64,000 nt of DNA from CAZOOK01 sp964581385 (lineage in GTDB: Bacteria > Pseudomonadota > Gammaproteobacteria > Nevskiales > Nevskiaceae): NCBI GenBank assembly GCA_964581385.1, contig CAZOOK010000008.1:62001-126000 (forward strand), in the 5' to 3' direction. Position numbers and translations under genes: made by a program. Shown piece by piece: positions 37,398 through 46,091 of this stretch; position 1 is the first letter of the stretch; each line of letters starts with the position of its first letter. The notes beneath the pieces are model-generated. The model did not search any database, had not been told where the DNA came from, and saw only the letters and a program-made list of their open reading frames with translations.

Positions 37398-38897
37398 ATG
37401 CAAAGAGCATTGCGGATGCGAGGTGGAGGGCTGGCTGTGGCAGGTATTTTTGCAGTAACTGCGACAATGGCGCAGTCACCGCAATTATTGCCAAAACCAG
37501 TTTTGCCCGGTTGCACGCGCTTTGGTGATTACCCCGCAGCGACCTACGGGCAGTACCCCAACGCTCCCGCCCCGGTATTACCTGCGCTCGATCCGCAAAC
37601 CAATTGCCAATCGATAAAGGATGCTGACGGCAACATTCTTGCGACCGGAACCTTGTTGAGTGACCCCGTGTTGGGGCTGGCGTTTACGCAATACGATCAC
37701 TACAACAACATTCCGAGGACGGGCCGCGCCTCGCATTATCTGCGCGACGGCTGTGAGTGGGCACCAGTTCCGCCGGCAGGGTCGCAGCAAGTCACCGCCT
37801 CACTGCCGCTGATCATCTTTCTGCATCCTTCCAAGCTGTCGCCCGACATTCTCGATGGTGACGTACCGCCTTGGGGGACACCTACGCTGCTCCAATACAT
37901 CAACGCTCCCAACCTCATCAAGCCGGGACAGCCAGGCTTTATCCTTCTGGCCCCGCAAGGGCGAATCACCTATCACTATTACCGCAGCGATAACACCTAC
38001 GGCAGCGATTTGATTGCCCTGAACCCATTGACTGGATTGCCAATGGTCGACCAAGCCAATTATGCGCAGGATTCCGAAAACCACGACCTGGTGAATACCG
38101 GTTGGGATACCTGGAACAGGGACGTGCGTCGTTTACCGTATACGACCGTTGATCCGCTTGCGAATCTGGATGTGGTTGCCCTCGACCACTTCATCGACGA
38201 AGAATTGAAAAAGACGATGACCGTCACCCGCAACGGGGAAATCATAAGTGTCCCGAAGATCGATCGGCGGCGCATCTATATTGTGGGCTGGTCAAACGGC
38301 GGTTCCCTAGGTTGGATGTATGGTCTCAATCGGAAGAACATTGCCGCCCTGGGGCTTTACTCCGCGTCCGATCCCTATGCCGTGCACAACGATCCTTGCG
38401 AGCAGATTCCGGTCTCTCGGTTTCCTTCCTTGGATACACAGCCCGTGAGTCAAGTGCCGGCGTTTGAATCAACACTTCTTACTTTTACTCCGCCACGCAT
38501 GAAACTGCTTTCGCCAAATACCCCCGCATATCACATCCACAATTACTGTGATGTCGGCGGTACAGCCCCCAATGTGAGCGATTTCCATCAGCGACTCACA
38601 AGGAATGGCAACCAGGACATTGAAGACGTCAACATTCAGTGGCAGGGATCGTCGACCTCGATGCAGTTGAATCAGGTTCGAGTGCAGTCAGGCACGTATG
38701 ACCTCACCTGCGGTTCCAACGTCAATGCAGACGGCCCGTATCCAGATGTCTATGAAACGACCACGGGCATGGCCACTGGCGGGATGAATCATGAGCGATG
38801 GCCGAGCCAGTGGATGGTTCATGTCGACAGTTCCGGAAACGACGATGGCATGGGAATGTTTGCTTTCTTTAAGAACCATCCTTTGTCGAAGCGCTAA
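37398..38897 (+). CDS. Secreted esterase with SNGG nucleophile elbow (PHB-depolymerase-like)
   Basis: Start at the ATG at 37398, which gives a signal peptide ending near ATMAQ. The 499-residue protein is an alpha/beta hydrolase: YIVGWSNGGSLGW carries the nucleophile, with large insertions in front (LPLIIFLHPSK, LLAPQGRITYHYYRSD). It ends with NHERWPSQW, where the His may complete the triad. It is longer than the LpqC-like enzyme at 7.1 kb and differs in its inserts. Substrate unknown. It is flanked by two IS scars. Confidence 0.6.
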   Translation: MQRALRMRGGGLAVAGIFAVTATMAQSPQLLPKPVLPGCTRFGDYPAATYGQYPNAPAPVLPALDPQTNCQSIKDADGNILATGTLLSDPVLGLAFTQYDHYNNIPRTGRASHYLRDGCEWAPVPPAGSQQVTASLPLIIFLHPSKLSPDILDGDVPPWGTPTLLQYINAPNLIKPGQPGFILLAPQGRITYHYYRSDNTYGSDLIALNPLTGLPMVDQANYAQDSENHDLVNTGWDTWNRDVRRLPYTTVDPLANLDVVALDHFIDEELKKTMTVTRNGEIISVPKIDRRRIYIVGWSNGGSLGWMYGLNRKNIAALGLYSASDPYAVHNDPCEQIPVSRFPSLDTQPVSQVPAFESTLLTFTPPRMKLLSPNTPAYHIHNYCDVGGTAPNVSDFHQRLTRNGNQDIEDVNIQWQGSSTSMQLNQVRVQSGTYDLTCGSNVNADGPYPDVYETTTGMATGGMNHERWPSQWMVHVDSSGNDDGMGMFAFFKNHPLSKR

Positions 38898-38997
38898 AGC
38901 GGGCTGCCTGACAACCGAGGGATTGTTTGAAGCACTCCGGTGCCAGTTTCAGGCAGGAGCATTGTTGTGATGCTAGTGAACTGTTCGTTCGACGACG

Positions 38998-39400
38998 TCC
39001 CCCCGGAATTGAGTAGCAGTGGCATTTGGAGTCCAATTCCATGAGCAAGGAGATTGGACGTGAAGAAGCGATATTCGGAAGAGCAGATCATTGGCTTTCT
39101 GCGGGAAGCGGAAGCGGGGGTGCCGATCAAGGAGCTGTGCCGTAGGCACAGCTTCTCGGAGGCCAGCTACTACCTCTGGCGTAGCAAGTTTGGCGGCATG
39201 GACGTATCGGACGCCAAGCGTTTGAAGACGTTGGAAGCGGAGAACGGCCGACTGAAGAAGCTGCTCGCCGAGTCGATGCTCGAAAACGAGGTGACGCGGG
39301 AAGCGTTACGAAAAAAGTGGTGACCGCACCGGCGCGACGCGAGCTGGTGCGGTGGATGCAAAGTCGTGGGCTGTCGGAGCGCGGAGGACTGCGCACGTGC
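38998..39400 (+). mobile_element. IS3-family (IS407-like) left-end remnant
   Basis: The stretch holds a complete orfA, a typical AAAAAAG slippery site (39311-39317) and the first 30 or so codons of orfB in the -1 frame (VVTAPARRELVRWMQSRGLS). Coding homology ends near 39395-39400, where it is joined to an unrelated minus-strand APS-kinase-like start. No right end is present. The left boundary (about 38998) is estimated from the point where the usual leader sequence begins, not from a proven inverted repeat. Confidence 0.7.
39060..39323 (+). CDS. IS3-family transposase OrfA
   Basis: 87 residues from the GTG at 39060, preceded by AAGGAG. HTH_Tnp_1 domain (KKRYSEEQIIGFLREAEAG, CRRHSFSEASYYLWRSKF) and a leucine zipper (LKTLEAENGRLKKLLAE). 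In intact elements a -1 frameshift at the AAAAAAG joins it to the DDE integrase OrfB; here orfB is truncated, so no transposase can be made. Confidence 0.8.
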   Translation: MKKRYSEEQIIGFLREAEAGVPIKELCRRHSFSEASYYLWRSKFGGMDVSDAKRLKTLEAENGRLKKLLAESMLENEVTREALRKKW

Positions 39401-39451
39401 GAGGGTTGTCTTGCCCGATGCGGATAACCCAGTGAGGAGTATGGTAGCCAT
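39392..39451 (-). pseudogene. APS-kinase (CysC)-like gene fragment, truncated by the IS3 remnant
   Basis: On the minus strand, the ATG at 39451 reads MATILLTGLSASGKTTLARA, a Walker A motif in the exact context of CysC-type APS kinases (LTGLSxxGKTT). The match stops at the junction with the IS. Only about 20 codons remain. APS kinase makes PAPS, the donor used by sulfotransferases, and two sulfotransferase-like genes lie in the same cluster. With so short a fragment, another P-loop kinase such as a gluconate-kinase relative is possible. Confidence 0.5.
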
Positions 39452-39621
39452 GGAAAAATCTGCGTGGTGCAGCCGCTGTTGCAAAGAAGTGACAGAGTAC
39501 ACGGCTACAGCGGAGGGAATCTGTGAAGTGCGTCACGTTTTAGCGTGCTTGCCGAACGGCCCAGGGATTCCGCTGGCTTTCTTGAACTCGAACTTATGAG
39601 CCTTCGAGTCACGCTTCCCTA

Positions 39622-42585
39622 TCAGCTTCGCAATTGACGTCGCGCCAATGCGGCAAAGGGGCCATCCAGCAGCATCAGCTCGTCATATGTTCCCTGTTCG
39701 ACCACGCGCCCATTTGTAAGCACCACGATCTTGTCCGCATTGATGATGGTACTGAGGCGGTGCGCAATAACCACGCGGGTAATATTCAGAGCATCGATCG
39801 CCCGCGTGATAACGGCCTGAGTCCTGTTGTCCAACGCGGAAGTGGCTTCGTCCAAAATCAGCAAACGCGGGCTGCGAGCCAGCGCGCGCGCGATCATCAA
39901 TCGCTGGCGCTGTCCACCGGATAGGACAGCTCCGCCATCATTGATGAAGGTTTCCATCCCCATGGGCAACGACCGGATGTCATCGGCGATACCGGCCTGT
40001 TCCGCCGCGCGCCAGACCTGTTCCGCGGTCAGCGGGACACCCATGGCGATGTTCTGAAAAAGCGAACCGGACATCACTCGACCATCCTGCAGGACCACTC
40101 CCAGATTGCGACGCACCTCACGCACCGGCAATCCAGTGAGGTCACGGCCGTCGTAGAGCACCGTGCCCGCTTCAGGACGTTCGAATCCCAGCAGCAAACG
40201 AACGATGCTCGACTTTCCCGCACCCGAGTGACCGACCACTGCAACGAACTGACCCGGCTCGACACTGAAAGACACATCGTGCAGCACCAGAGGGTACTCC
40301 GGCGCATAACGGAAACTCACGCCCGCCAACTCGATTCGGCCATGCAGCGGCTCGGTCAAGGTTTCGCCGGCGTCGCTATGCTCGTCTTCCTGCACTTCCT
40401 TGACGATAGGAGCCATGCGCTCGTAAAGAGGGCCGATTTGGACGAGAGACAGCGCCGCGGTGGTGAGGCCAGTCAATGCAGTAACGAATTGGCCAAAGGC
40501 TGTGTAGAACGTCACGAATGTGCTGGGCGGAAAGGCGTGGAGCAATGTTGAGCCGTTGACGCCTGCCCAGCTTTGCGGAGTCTCGAACATGGCGAAAAAA
40601 ATGCCGCTATCCAGACCCAGTACCAAAAGAATGGACGCCAGGGGAATCGATCCCATGGCCTTGCCGATGGCGCCGGTGACGTTGATGAGATCGTTCTGCC
40701 GGATATTTTGCGTGGCCAGCTTGGCATACGGTTCGGCCCAAAGAGCGAACACCCGGTTCTGTGCGCCGGAAAGACGGATGCGGTTGATCCCGGAGACAAT
40801 CTGCAACACCAGCGCCTGAAGGTCACCGGTCAACTTCAGTATCGCGCGGTTGGCCAAAACAATTCTGCGGCGCAGGAAATAATTCACGGCCACGTAGATA
40901 AGGGAGACGATGACCCCGACCAGAGCCAGCAGCCAGTTGTAATAGAACATCAGCACCAAACACAGCAAGCCCGAAACGCTGTGCGTGGCTGCCGCCATCG
41001 TAGAGGTGGACATCAGTGCCCGCATCTGATTGATGGAGGTTGAGCGATTGACGAGATCACCCACTCGAAACCGCTGGAAGAAGGAAGCCGGGAGCCGCAG
41101 TATCCGGTCCCACACCGCCGATTGCGCACGATTATCCAGCAAGCCCTCGATGCGCAATATCATGAGCGACTGCGCCGTCTGCACCAGGCTGCCGATCAAT
41201 GCGGCGGACAATAGAAGTCCGATCACCACCAGCAGCGATCTACGGTCGGCCAAGGGAACGATGGGATCGATAATCCACCCCGTCGCCAGTGGCGTAAAAA
41301 TGGAAACCAGTCCGCTCAACAGCACGTTGAGCATGAAAACCCAGACGGGTAGAGAAGTCACGCTTAGCGCATAGCGGATGAGCTTTTTTGCGGTCCAATC
41401 GGCGCCAGCCAGCGGCGCGTGCACCGCCAGGGCTGCGGGCCCGAAAGATCGGGCCTCAGCGTCTCGCAGCCGTCGCTTGGGCGCACCGGGCTCGTCCTGA
41501 ATGAGGAAGCCGCCGCGCAGGCGCGGAAACACCGCATGGGTCTTCCGGTTATCCCGCGAGACCACCACCATCGTCTCGCCACCGTCGCGCCACCAGCCTT
41601 CTTCCAGAGTCACTTCGCGCCAGCGAACACCGGCCGCTATGATTGCCCGTTTTCCCACATCGAGCGCCGGCTCACCCTGCGCCTCACTGACGGGTCGCGT
41701 CGGCACACCCAGTTCCTCGAGCAAAGCCAGCGCCCCGGCACCTATACCAACGCGGCCGCCATCACTAGCCACGCGCCCCAGCAAGCCGTGGAAGCGGGCA
41801 ATTGCGGTCTGGTCCCGCGCCATTTCCGAGCGACGGACGCTATCCACCCGGTCCAGGTTTTTCCGCTCCTCGTCGATCGCACGCTGTTCGGCGCCGGCAG
41901 CGGCTACGCGAAAGAGCAAAGAGAGACCAGGAATCACATCGCTGTTGGCAAGAACGTCCGGGGTTTTTGCTAGCGATCCGGTGGCGGCTCCAGTAAACCC
42001 GGCAAAGACGCGACCGGCGATCGGAATCGGTCCCTTTATGGAATCGTGCTCGGTATCCAACAGGCGAACCGGCGATCCCGCGGGAAGCCAGCCGACGCCA
42101 GCGGCACACTCCAGCCGATCGCCAGCCGCGGCGTGGAAATCGATATCCGGCACGACTCGCGGACGCTTGCGCAAGTCACCGGCGGCAAGCCCGGCCAGCG
42201 CCGAGATCCAGGAATCGAGGGCGTTCGCCAGATTGGCTCTGCCCGAGTCGGCAAGACGACGCAACAGCGTGCCATCGAGCAACCAGAACGCGCTGGGCTC
42301 CAAGGCGACCATGGACATTGTGGCGTTGCCGGATGACTGGCCGACGGCGATGGATCCGGGGGCGCCGGCAGCGACGAAGAAACGGCGGAACACTGCTTCG
42401 GCACCGCTGCCGAGCGTGACATCCACCGACCACTCGACCACGCCCTCATATATGAGCAAGATCGCCGGCTCATTGCTTGAGCGCCAACGTTGGCCCGGAG
42501 AGAGCTGCACGAAAGGGGGCACCGCTTCGTCTTCGCCGGCGAGCAGCTGCCGCAGTCCGGCATCCGTGAGTGCAGCGGAGTCCAT
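39622..42585 (-). CDS. NHLM-type ABC transporter, ATP-binding/permease (NHLM_micro_ABC2-like)
   Basis: 987 residues, far longer than a standard half-transporter. The first 390 or so residues contain a cyclic-nucleotide-binding-like or sensory part (FFVAAGAPGSIAVGQSSG) and a non-catalytic region in place of a C39 domain; then a six-helix ABC membrane domain (about 400-700) and an ATPase with VGHSGAGKSSIVRLLLG and LSGGQRQRLMIARALAR. This long, peptidase-less architecture is that of the second ABC protein of NHLM (nitrile-hydratase-leader/Nif11) microcin export systems. Its ATG overlaps the stop of the C39 transporter by one base. Confidence 0.9.
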   Translation of the reverse strand: MDSAALTDAGLRQLLAGEDEAVPPFVQLSPGQRWRSSNEPAILLIYEGVVEWSVDVTLGSGAEAVFRRFFVAAGAPGSIAVGQSSGNATMSMVALEPSAFWLLDGTLLRRLADSGRANLANALDSWISALAGLAAGDLRKRPRVVPDIDFHAAAGDRLECAAGVGWLPAGSPVRLLDTEHDSIKGPIPIAGRVFAGFTGAATGSLAKTPDVLANSDVIPGLSLLFRVAAAGAEQRAIDEERKNLDRVDSVRRSEMARDQTAIARFHGLLGRVASDGGRVGIGAGALALLEELGVPTRPVSEAQGEPALDVGKRAIIAAGVRWREVTLEEGWWRDGGETMVVVSRDNRKTHAVFPRLRGGFLIQDEPGAPKRRLRDAEARSFGPAALAVHAPLAGADWTAKKLIRYALSVTSLPVWVFMLNVLLSGLVSIFTPLATGWIIDPIVPLADRRSLLVVIGLLLSAALIGSLVQTAQSLMILRIEGLLDNRAQSAVWDRILRLPASFFQRFRVGDLVNRSTSINQMRALMSTSTMAAATHSVSGLLCLVLMFYYNWLLALVGVIVSLIYVAVNYFLRRRIVLANRAILKLTGDLQALVLQIVSGINRIRLSGAQNRVFALWAEPYAKLATQNIRQNDLINVTGAIGKAMGSIPLASILLVLGLDSGIFFAMFETPQSWAGVNGSTLLHAFPPSTFVTFYTAFGQFVTALTGLTTAALSLVQIGPLYERMAPIVKEVQEDEHSDAGETLTEPLHGRIELAGVSFRYAPEYPLVLHDVSFSVEPGQFVAVVGHSGAGKSSIVRLLLGFERPEAGTVLYDGRDLTGLPVREVRRNLGVVLQDGRVMSGSLFQNIAMGVPLTAEQVWRAAEQAGIADDIRSLPMGMETFINDGGAVLSGGQRQRLMIARALARSPRLLILDEATSALDNRTQAVITRAIDALNITRVVIAHRLSTIINADKIVVLTNGRVVEQGTYDELMLLDGPFAALARRQLRS

Positions 42586-44777
42586 CAGATCATTTCCACC
42601 AGCGCCGCATAGCCGCCGCCCAATTTCATCAGTTCCTCATGCGAACCCGCTTCGGCGATCCGTCCGTCCTTGAGGAAGAAAATACGGTCGCAATCGCGAA
42701 TCGCACTGAGACGATGAGCAGCGAGAACACAGGTACAGCCGCGGCGCCGGATTTTATCCATCACCAGCTTTTCGGTAAGTGGTTCGAGCGCCGAGGTTGC
42801 TTCGTCGAGAATGACGATGGTGGGATTTTTCACAAGCGCGCGTGCGATTTCGATACGCTGCCGCTGTCCAACGCTCAGATTTTTGCCGCCTTCGACCAAG
42901 CGTGCCGAATAGCCGCCTTTGATCGCGGTGATCACATCGTGAATACAGGCATCGGCAGTGGCGCGAGTCACGGCAGCCATGTCACAGGCGGGGTCCCACA
43001 TGGTCAGATTCTCAACGACCGTCGCCGCGAAAATCTGCGGGTCCTGTTCGACCATGCTCAGGCTGGCGTAGAACAGATCTTTGGGAATCGCCGTCAAATC
43101 GACTCCACTCAGTTGAATGACGCCGGACGCTGGAGGAATAACCCCCGAGAGCAGCCGCAGCAGAGTGCTCTTGCCACTGCCCGAGGCGCCCACCAAGGCA
43201 ACTCGCTCTCCGGGCTCGACCGTAAAGGAAATGTCCTGCAGCACCGACGGTGACTTTGGACCGTAAGCCACCGACACGCCTTCGAATTGGATACGCCCGG
43301 ACAGACGGGTCCGCATTTCCGGACCGGTGGCGGGAACCGAAGGCGCGGAGAGTGGGGCCGGAGCACCCGGCTCACGATATCGCAGCACATCCTGGATGCG
43401 CACGAAAGTCGCCTTGATCTGCTGCAACTGACTGTTCAGCCCTTGCAGCGACTGCAGCGGCGTGGTGACTTGGCGCGCCAAAACCTGGAAGGCCAGCAGT
43501 TCACCCAAGGTCAATTCGCCATTCATGATCAGCCAGGCTCCGATGCCCAGAACCAGAGCGGGCGAAGCGGCGCCGAGAAAAGAGGGAAAGAAGCCGATCC
43601 AGGTGGCCAGAGCACCTAAGCGTTGAGTGGTGCTGGAGAAGCCGACCTGATGTCCCGACCAGTAACGAAAGAACTCATCCTCTCCTCCCGACGCCTTCAG
43701 CGTTTCGATCCCCAGGAGTCCGCCCGTAGACGCGGCCTGCAGCTTGATCCGCGAGCTGAGCGCCATGGCATTCATGTCGTACTGAGTGCCCGCTCTGAGA
43801 AAGCTGATCACGCAGTTGAACAGCCCAAGGAAAAGAGTGAGCGAAGCCAGTTTCCAGGAATAAAAGAACAGGATGAGGGCGAAGAAACCGCCGGTTGCGA
43901 TGCCGGTGACCGCCGTCGGCACCTGCCCGCTCAAGAGCTGCGCCAATTGCTGACACAAACCGACGCGCATGGCGATATCCGCGGCGTGACGCTGGGTGAA
44001 ATAGACATAGGGCAGCGTCAGAATCCGGCGCATCAGCGACGCCGACAAGGTGATGGTCACCGCCGATTGCACCCGCACGATGGCCCGCTGCTGGAACCAA
44101 TTGACGAAGGCGGCATTGATAGCCGTCAAAAACAGACCCACGACGATGCAGAACAGCCATTCGTCCAAATGCCGAACCAGGACGTCGTCGGTGAAGGCCT
44201 TCAGCGCTGCCGCCATCGCCATGCCCGGCACGATCGCCAACGCGGTGTACGCCATGATGAGAGCGACGCCCTGCCGATCCTGCGCCAGATAGGCCAAAAG
44301 CGGTTTCAACACCGCAGGCGCCTGGCCGCCCTTGCGAAAATCGGGTCCTGGCGACATTTCGAGCACGACGCCGGAATAACTGCGCTCGAAATCCTTGCGC
44401 CGAATCCTAAGCCGCCCACGGGCCGGGTCATTCACCACCACACGGTCGCGGTCGAATCGGCTCACCACTAGGTAGTGATTGCGATTCCAGAAGACGATGG
44501 CGGGCAATCGCACCTGGGCGAATTCGCCGACTCCAACCGCCCGGGTGCCGGCCGTCATCCCGTGTTGGCGCGCGGTCGCGAGCAGATTCGACACGCGCGC
44601 GCCATCCCGCGACACGCCGCATTGCTCACGCAATTCTTCGAGTGGGACCCACAGACCGTAATAAGCAAGAATCATTGCCAAAGAAGCGGCGCCGCATTCC
44701 GCCGCCTCCATCTGCAAGATGGTCGGGACTTTGCGGCGAAACGGCCGCGGCAGGGACAACGAAACGGGTTCAGTCAT
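42585..44777 (-). CDS. NHLM-type ABC transporter with C39 peptidase (NHLM_micro_ABC1-like)
   Basis: 730 residues: an N-terminal C39 peptidase with Gln22, Cys28 (MEAAECGAASLAMIL), His101 (NRNHYLVV) and Asp117 (VVVNDPARG), all intact; a membrane domain (about 160-450); and an ATPase with GASGSGKSTLLRLLSG and LSVGQRQRIEIARAL. It cuts the leader after a Gly-rich site and exports the core. Operon order on the minus strand is tolC-hlyD-ABC1-ABC2, with an 8-base overlap to hlyD. It has no strong start alternative. Confidence 0.95.
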   Translation of the reverse strand: MTEPVSLSLPRPFRRKVPTILQMEAAECGAASLAMILAYYGLWVPLEELREQCGVSRDGARVSNLLATARQHGMTAGTRAVGVGEFAQVRLPAIVFWNRNHYLVVSRFDRDRVVVNDPARGRLRIRRKDFERSYSGVVLEMSPGPDFRKGGQAPAVLKPLLAYLAQDRQGVALIMAYTALAIVPGMAMAAALKAFTDDVLVRHLDEWLFCIVVGLFLTAINAAFVNWFQQRAIVRVQSAVTITLSASLMRRILTLPYVYFTQRHAADIAMRVGLCQQLAQLLSGQVPTAVTGIATGGFFALILFFYSWKLASLTLFLGLFNCVISFLRAGTQYDMNAMALSSRIKLQAASTGGLLGIETLKASGGEDEFFRYWSGHQVGFSSTTQRLGALATWIGFFPSFLGAASPALVLGIGAWLIMNGELTLGELLAFQVLARQVTTPLQSLQGLNSQLQQIKATFVRIQDVLRYREPGAPAPLSAPSVPATGPEMRTRLSGRIQFEGVSVAYGPKSPSVLQDISFTVEPGERVALVGASGSGKSTLLRLLSGVIPPASGVIQLSGVDLTAIPKDLFYASLSMVEQDPQIFAATVVENLTMWDPACDMAAVTRATADACIHDVITAIKGGYSARLVEGGKNLSVGQRQRIEIARALVKNPTIVILDEATSALEPLTEKLVMDKIRRRGCTCVLAAHRLSAIRDCDRIFFLKDGRIAEAGSHEELMKLGGGYAALVEMI

Positions 44778-46065
44778 TTCGAGGCACGCCGATGCCGGTC
44801 CAGCGTTTGATCAACGGCACGACCAGCTCGATAGGCCGGATGCGTTCGGTGATTACGACCACTGAGCCCATCGCGCCGACCCGAACCGGAATGGGTGCTC
44901 CAGTTCCCGACGTCCATTTCAATCCCGATTGGCCGTTGGGATCTGGAAGAATATGGACTTCAGCCTGCAACACCGGTCCTTGTGACACCAGTGCCTGCAC
45001 GAGCTGGCTGTCACCGAGACGGGATTTGATCGCGCTATTGCCCACCACATATTCGGTGATGACCGATACCTCGCCTACCAATGACCCATAAATTTCCTGC
45101 TCGATATAGGTGGGAGAGATCAGCGCCGACATGCCGGGTTGAATGGCTTTTCCCTGGGTGATTGGGAAATACGCCAGCACATTAAGGTCCGCGCCCGTTT
45201 TGGCGAAGGCCACCACCGTCGTGCCTGAGGTGACCTGACCACCGGGCGCGATGGCAATTTCGGTCACCGTGCCCGAGGTTGGCGCCAGGATAATGCTGTT
45301 CTGCGTGATATTCGCTTCTGTCTGCGCCAATACCGATTTGGCGTGGGTGAGTTGCTGTTCCAGTTGCAGGATGTCTGATTGACGCTGGTTAATGAATTGC
45401 TGCAGCTGAGCGGAAAAGCTGAGGATTTGTGCATGGGCATCGACAATAGTCTGCTGGGCCTGGTAGACCGTGGACTGAGCCTGTTGTACCTGGACGCGGG
45501 TGGCATATCCGTGCTCCAACTCCTCGTTCAGCAGCCGCAGCGTTTCCTGCAGTGACTTCAATTGCACCTCGGAATTCGCGATCCTTGCATTCTGCGCGCC
45601 GATCTGACGTTCGGTCGATTGGGTTTGCGAGCGGATTTCGTCCGCACTGTTAGCTCGAAACTCCGCCAATTGCCGAGTCACCGACTCCACATCCCTCTTG
45701 TTGGCCTCGCGAGTGGCCTCCAATGTATCGACCTGGACCTCGGCGATGACATCTCCCGCCTTGACGCCCGCGCCTGGCGTTACGTGCACCGCCTTGACCA
45801 TGCCGGTGACCGTCGCCTGCAAAGTGAAGATGTCGCCCTGATTGCGCAGGATGATGCCAATACCCTTAGCCTTGTAGTCCAGGCGGCCGAATATGCTCCA
45901 GGCGACGACGGCGGCCGCGATGGCGGTGAAGATCGCCAAAGCCAGCCATTGCGCCGCCCCGGCCAGATAAAACACGCCGTCGGTGGGATCCACCGGCCGG
46001 TGAGCCAAGCCGGTGGGAGCCGATATAGGCAGAGTTCTTTCGTCGTTCACCTTCGTCTTTCGCAT
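44770..46065 (-). CDS. NHLM-type HlyD family periplasmic adaptor
   Basis: Start at the ATG at 46065 with AAGGGA in front; the longer upstream frame overlaps tolC and is rejected. 431 residues: one N-terminal membrane helix (WLALAIFTAIAAAVVAWSIF), a biotinyl-lipoyl-like pair of halves (MVKAVHVTPGAGVKAGDVI), a long coiled coil (about 95-235) and a beta-barrel domain (EIAIAPGGQVTSGTTVVAF). It bridges the inner-membrane ABC transporters to the outer channel. Matches NHLM secretion proteins rather than RND adaptors. Confidence 0.9.
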   Translation of the reverse strand: MRKTKVNDERTLPISAPTGLAHRPVDPTDGVFYLAGAAQWLALAIFTAIAAAVVAWSIFGRLDYKAKGIGIILRNQGDIFTLQATVTGMVKAVHVTPGAGVKAGDVIAEVQVDTLEATREANKRDVESVTRQLAEFRANSADEIRSQTQSTERQIGAQNARIANSEVQLKSLQETLRLLNEELEHGYATRVQVQQAQSTVYQAQQTIVDAHAQILSFSAQLQQFINQRQSDILQLEQQLTHAKSVLAQTEANITQNSIILAPTSGTVTEIAIAPGGQVTSGTTVVAFAKTGADLNVLAYFPITQGKAIQPGMSALISPTYIEQEIYGSLVGEVSVITEYVVGNSAIKSRLGDSQLVQALVSQGPVLQAEVHILPDPNGQSGLKWTSGTGAPIPVRVGAMGSVVVITERIRPIELVVPLIKRWTGIGVPRND

Positions 46066-46091
46066 TTTTTCCCTTGCCGGATAACACCCAG

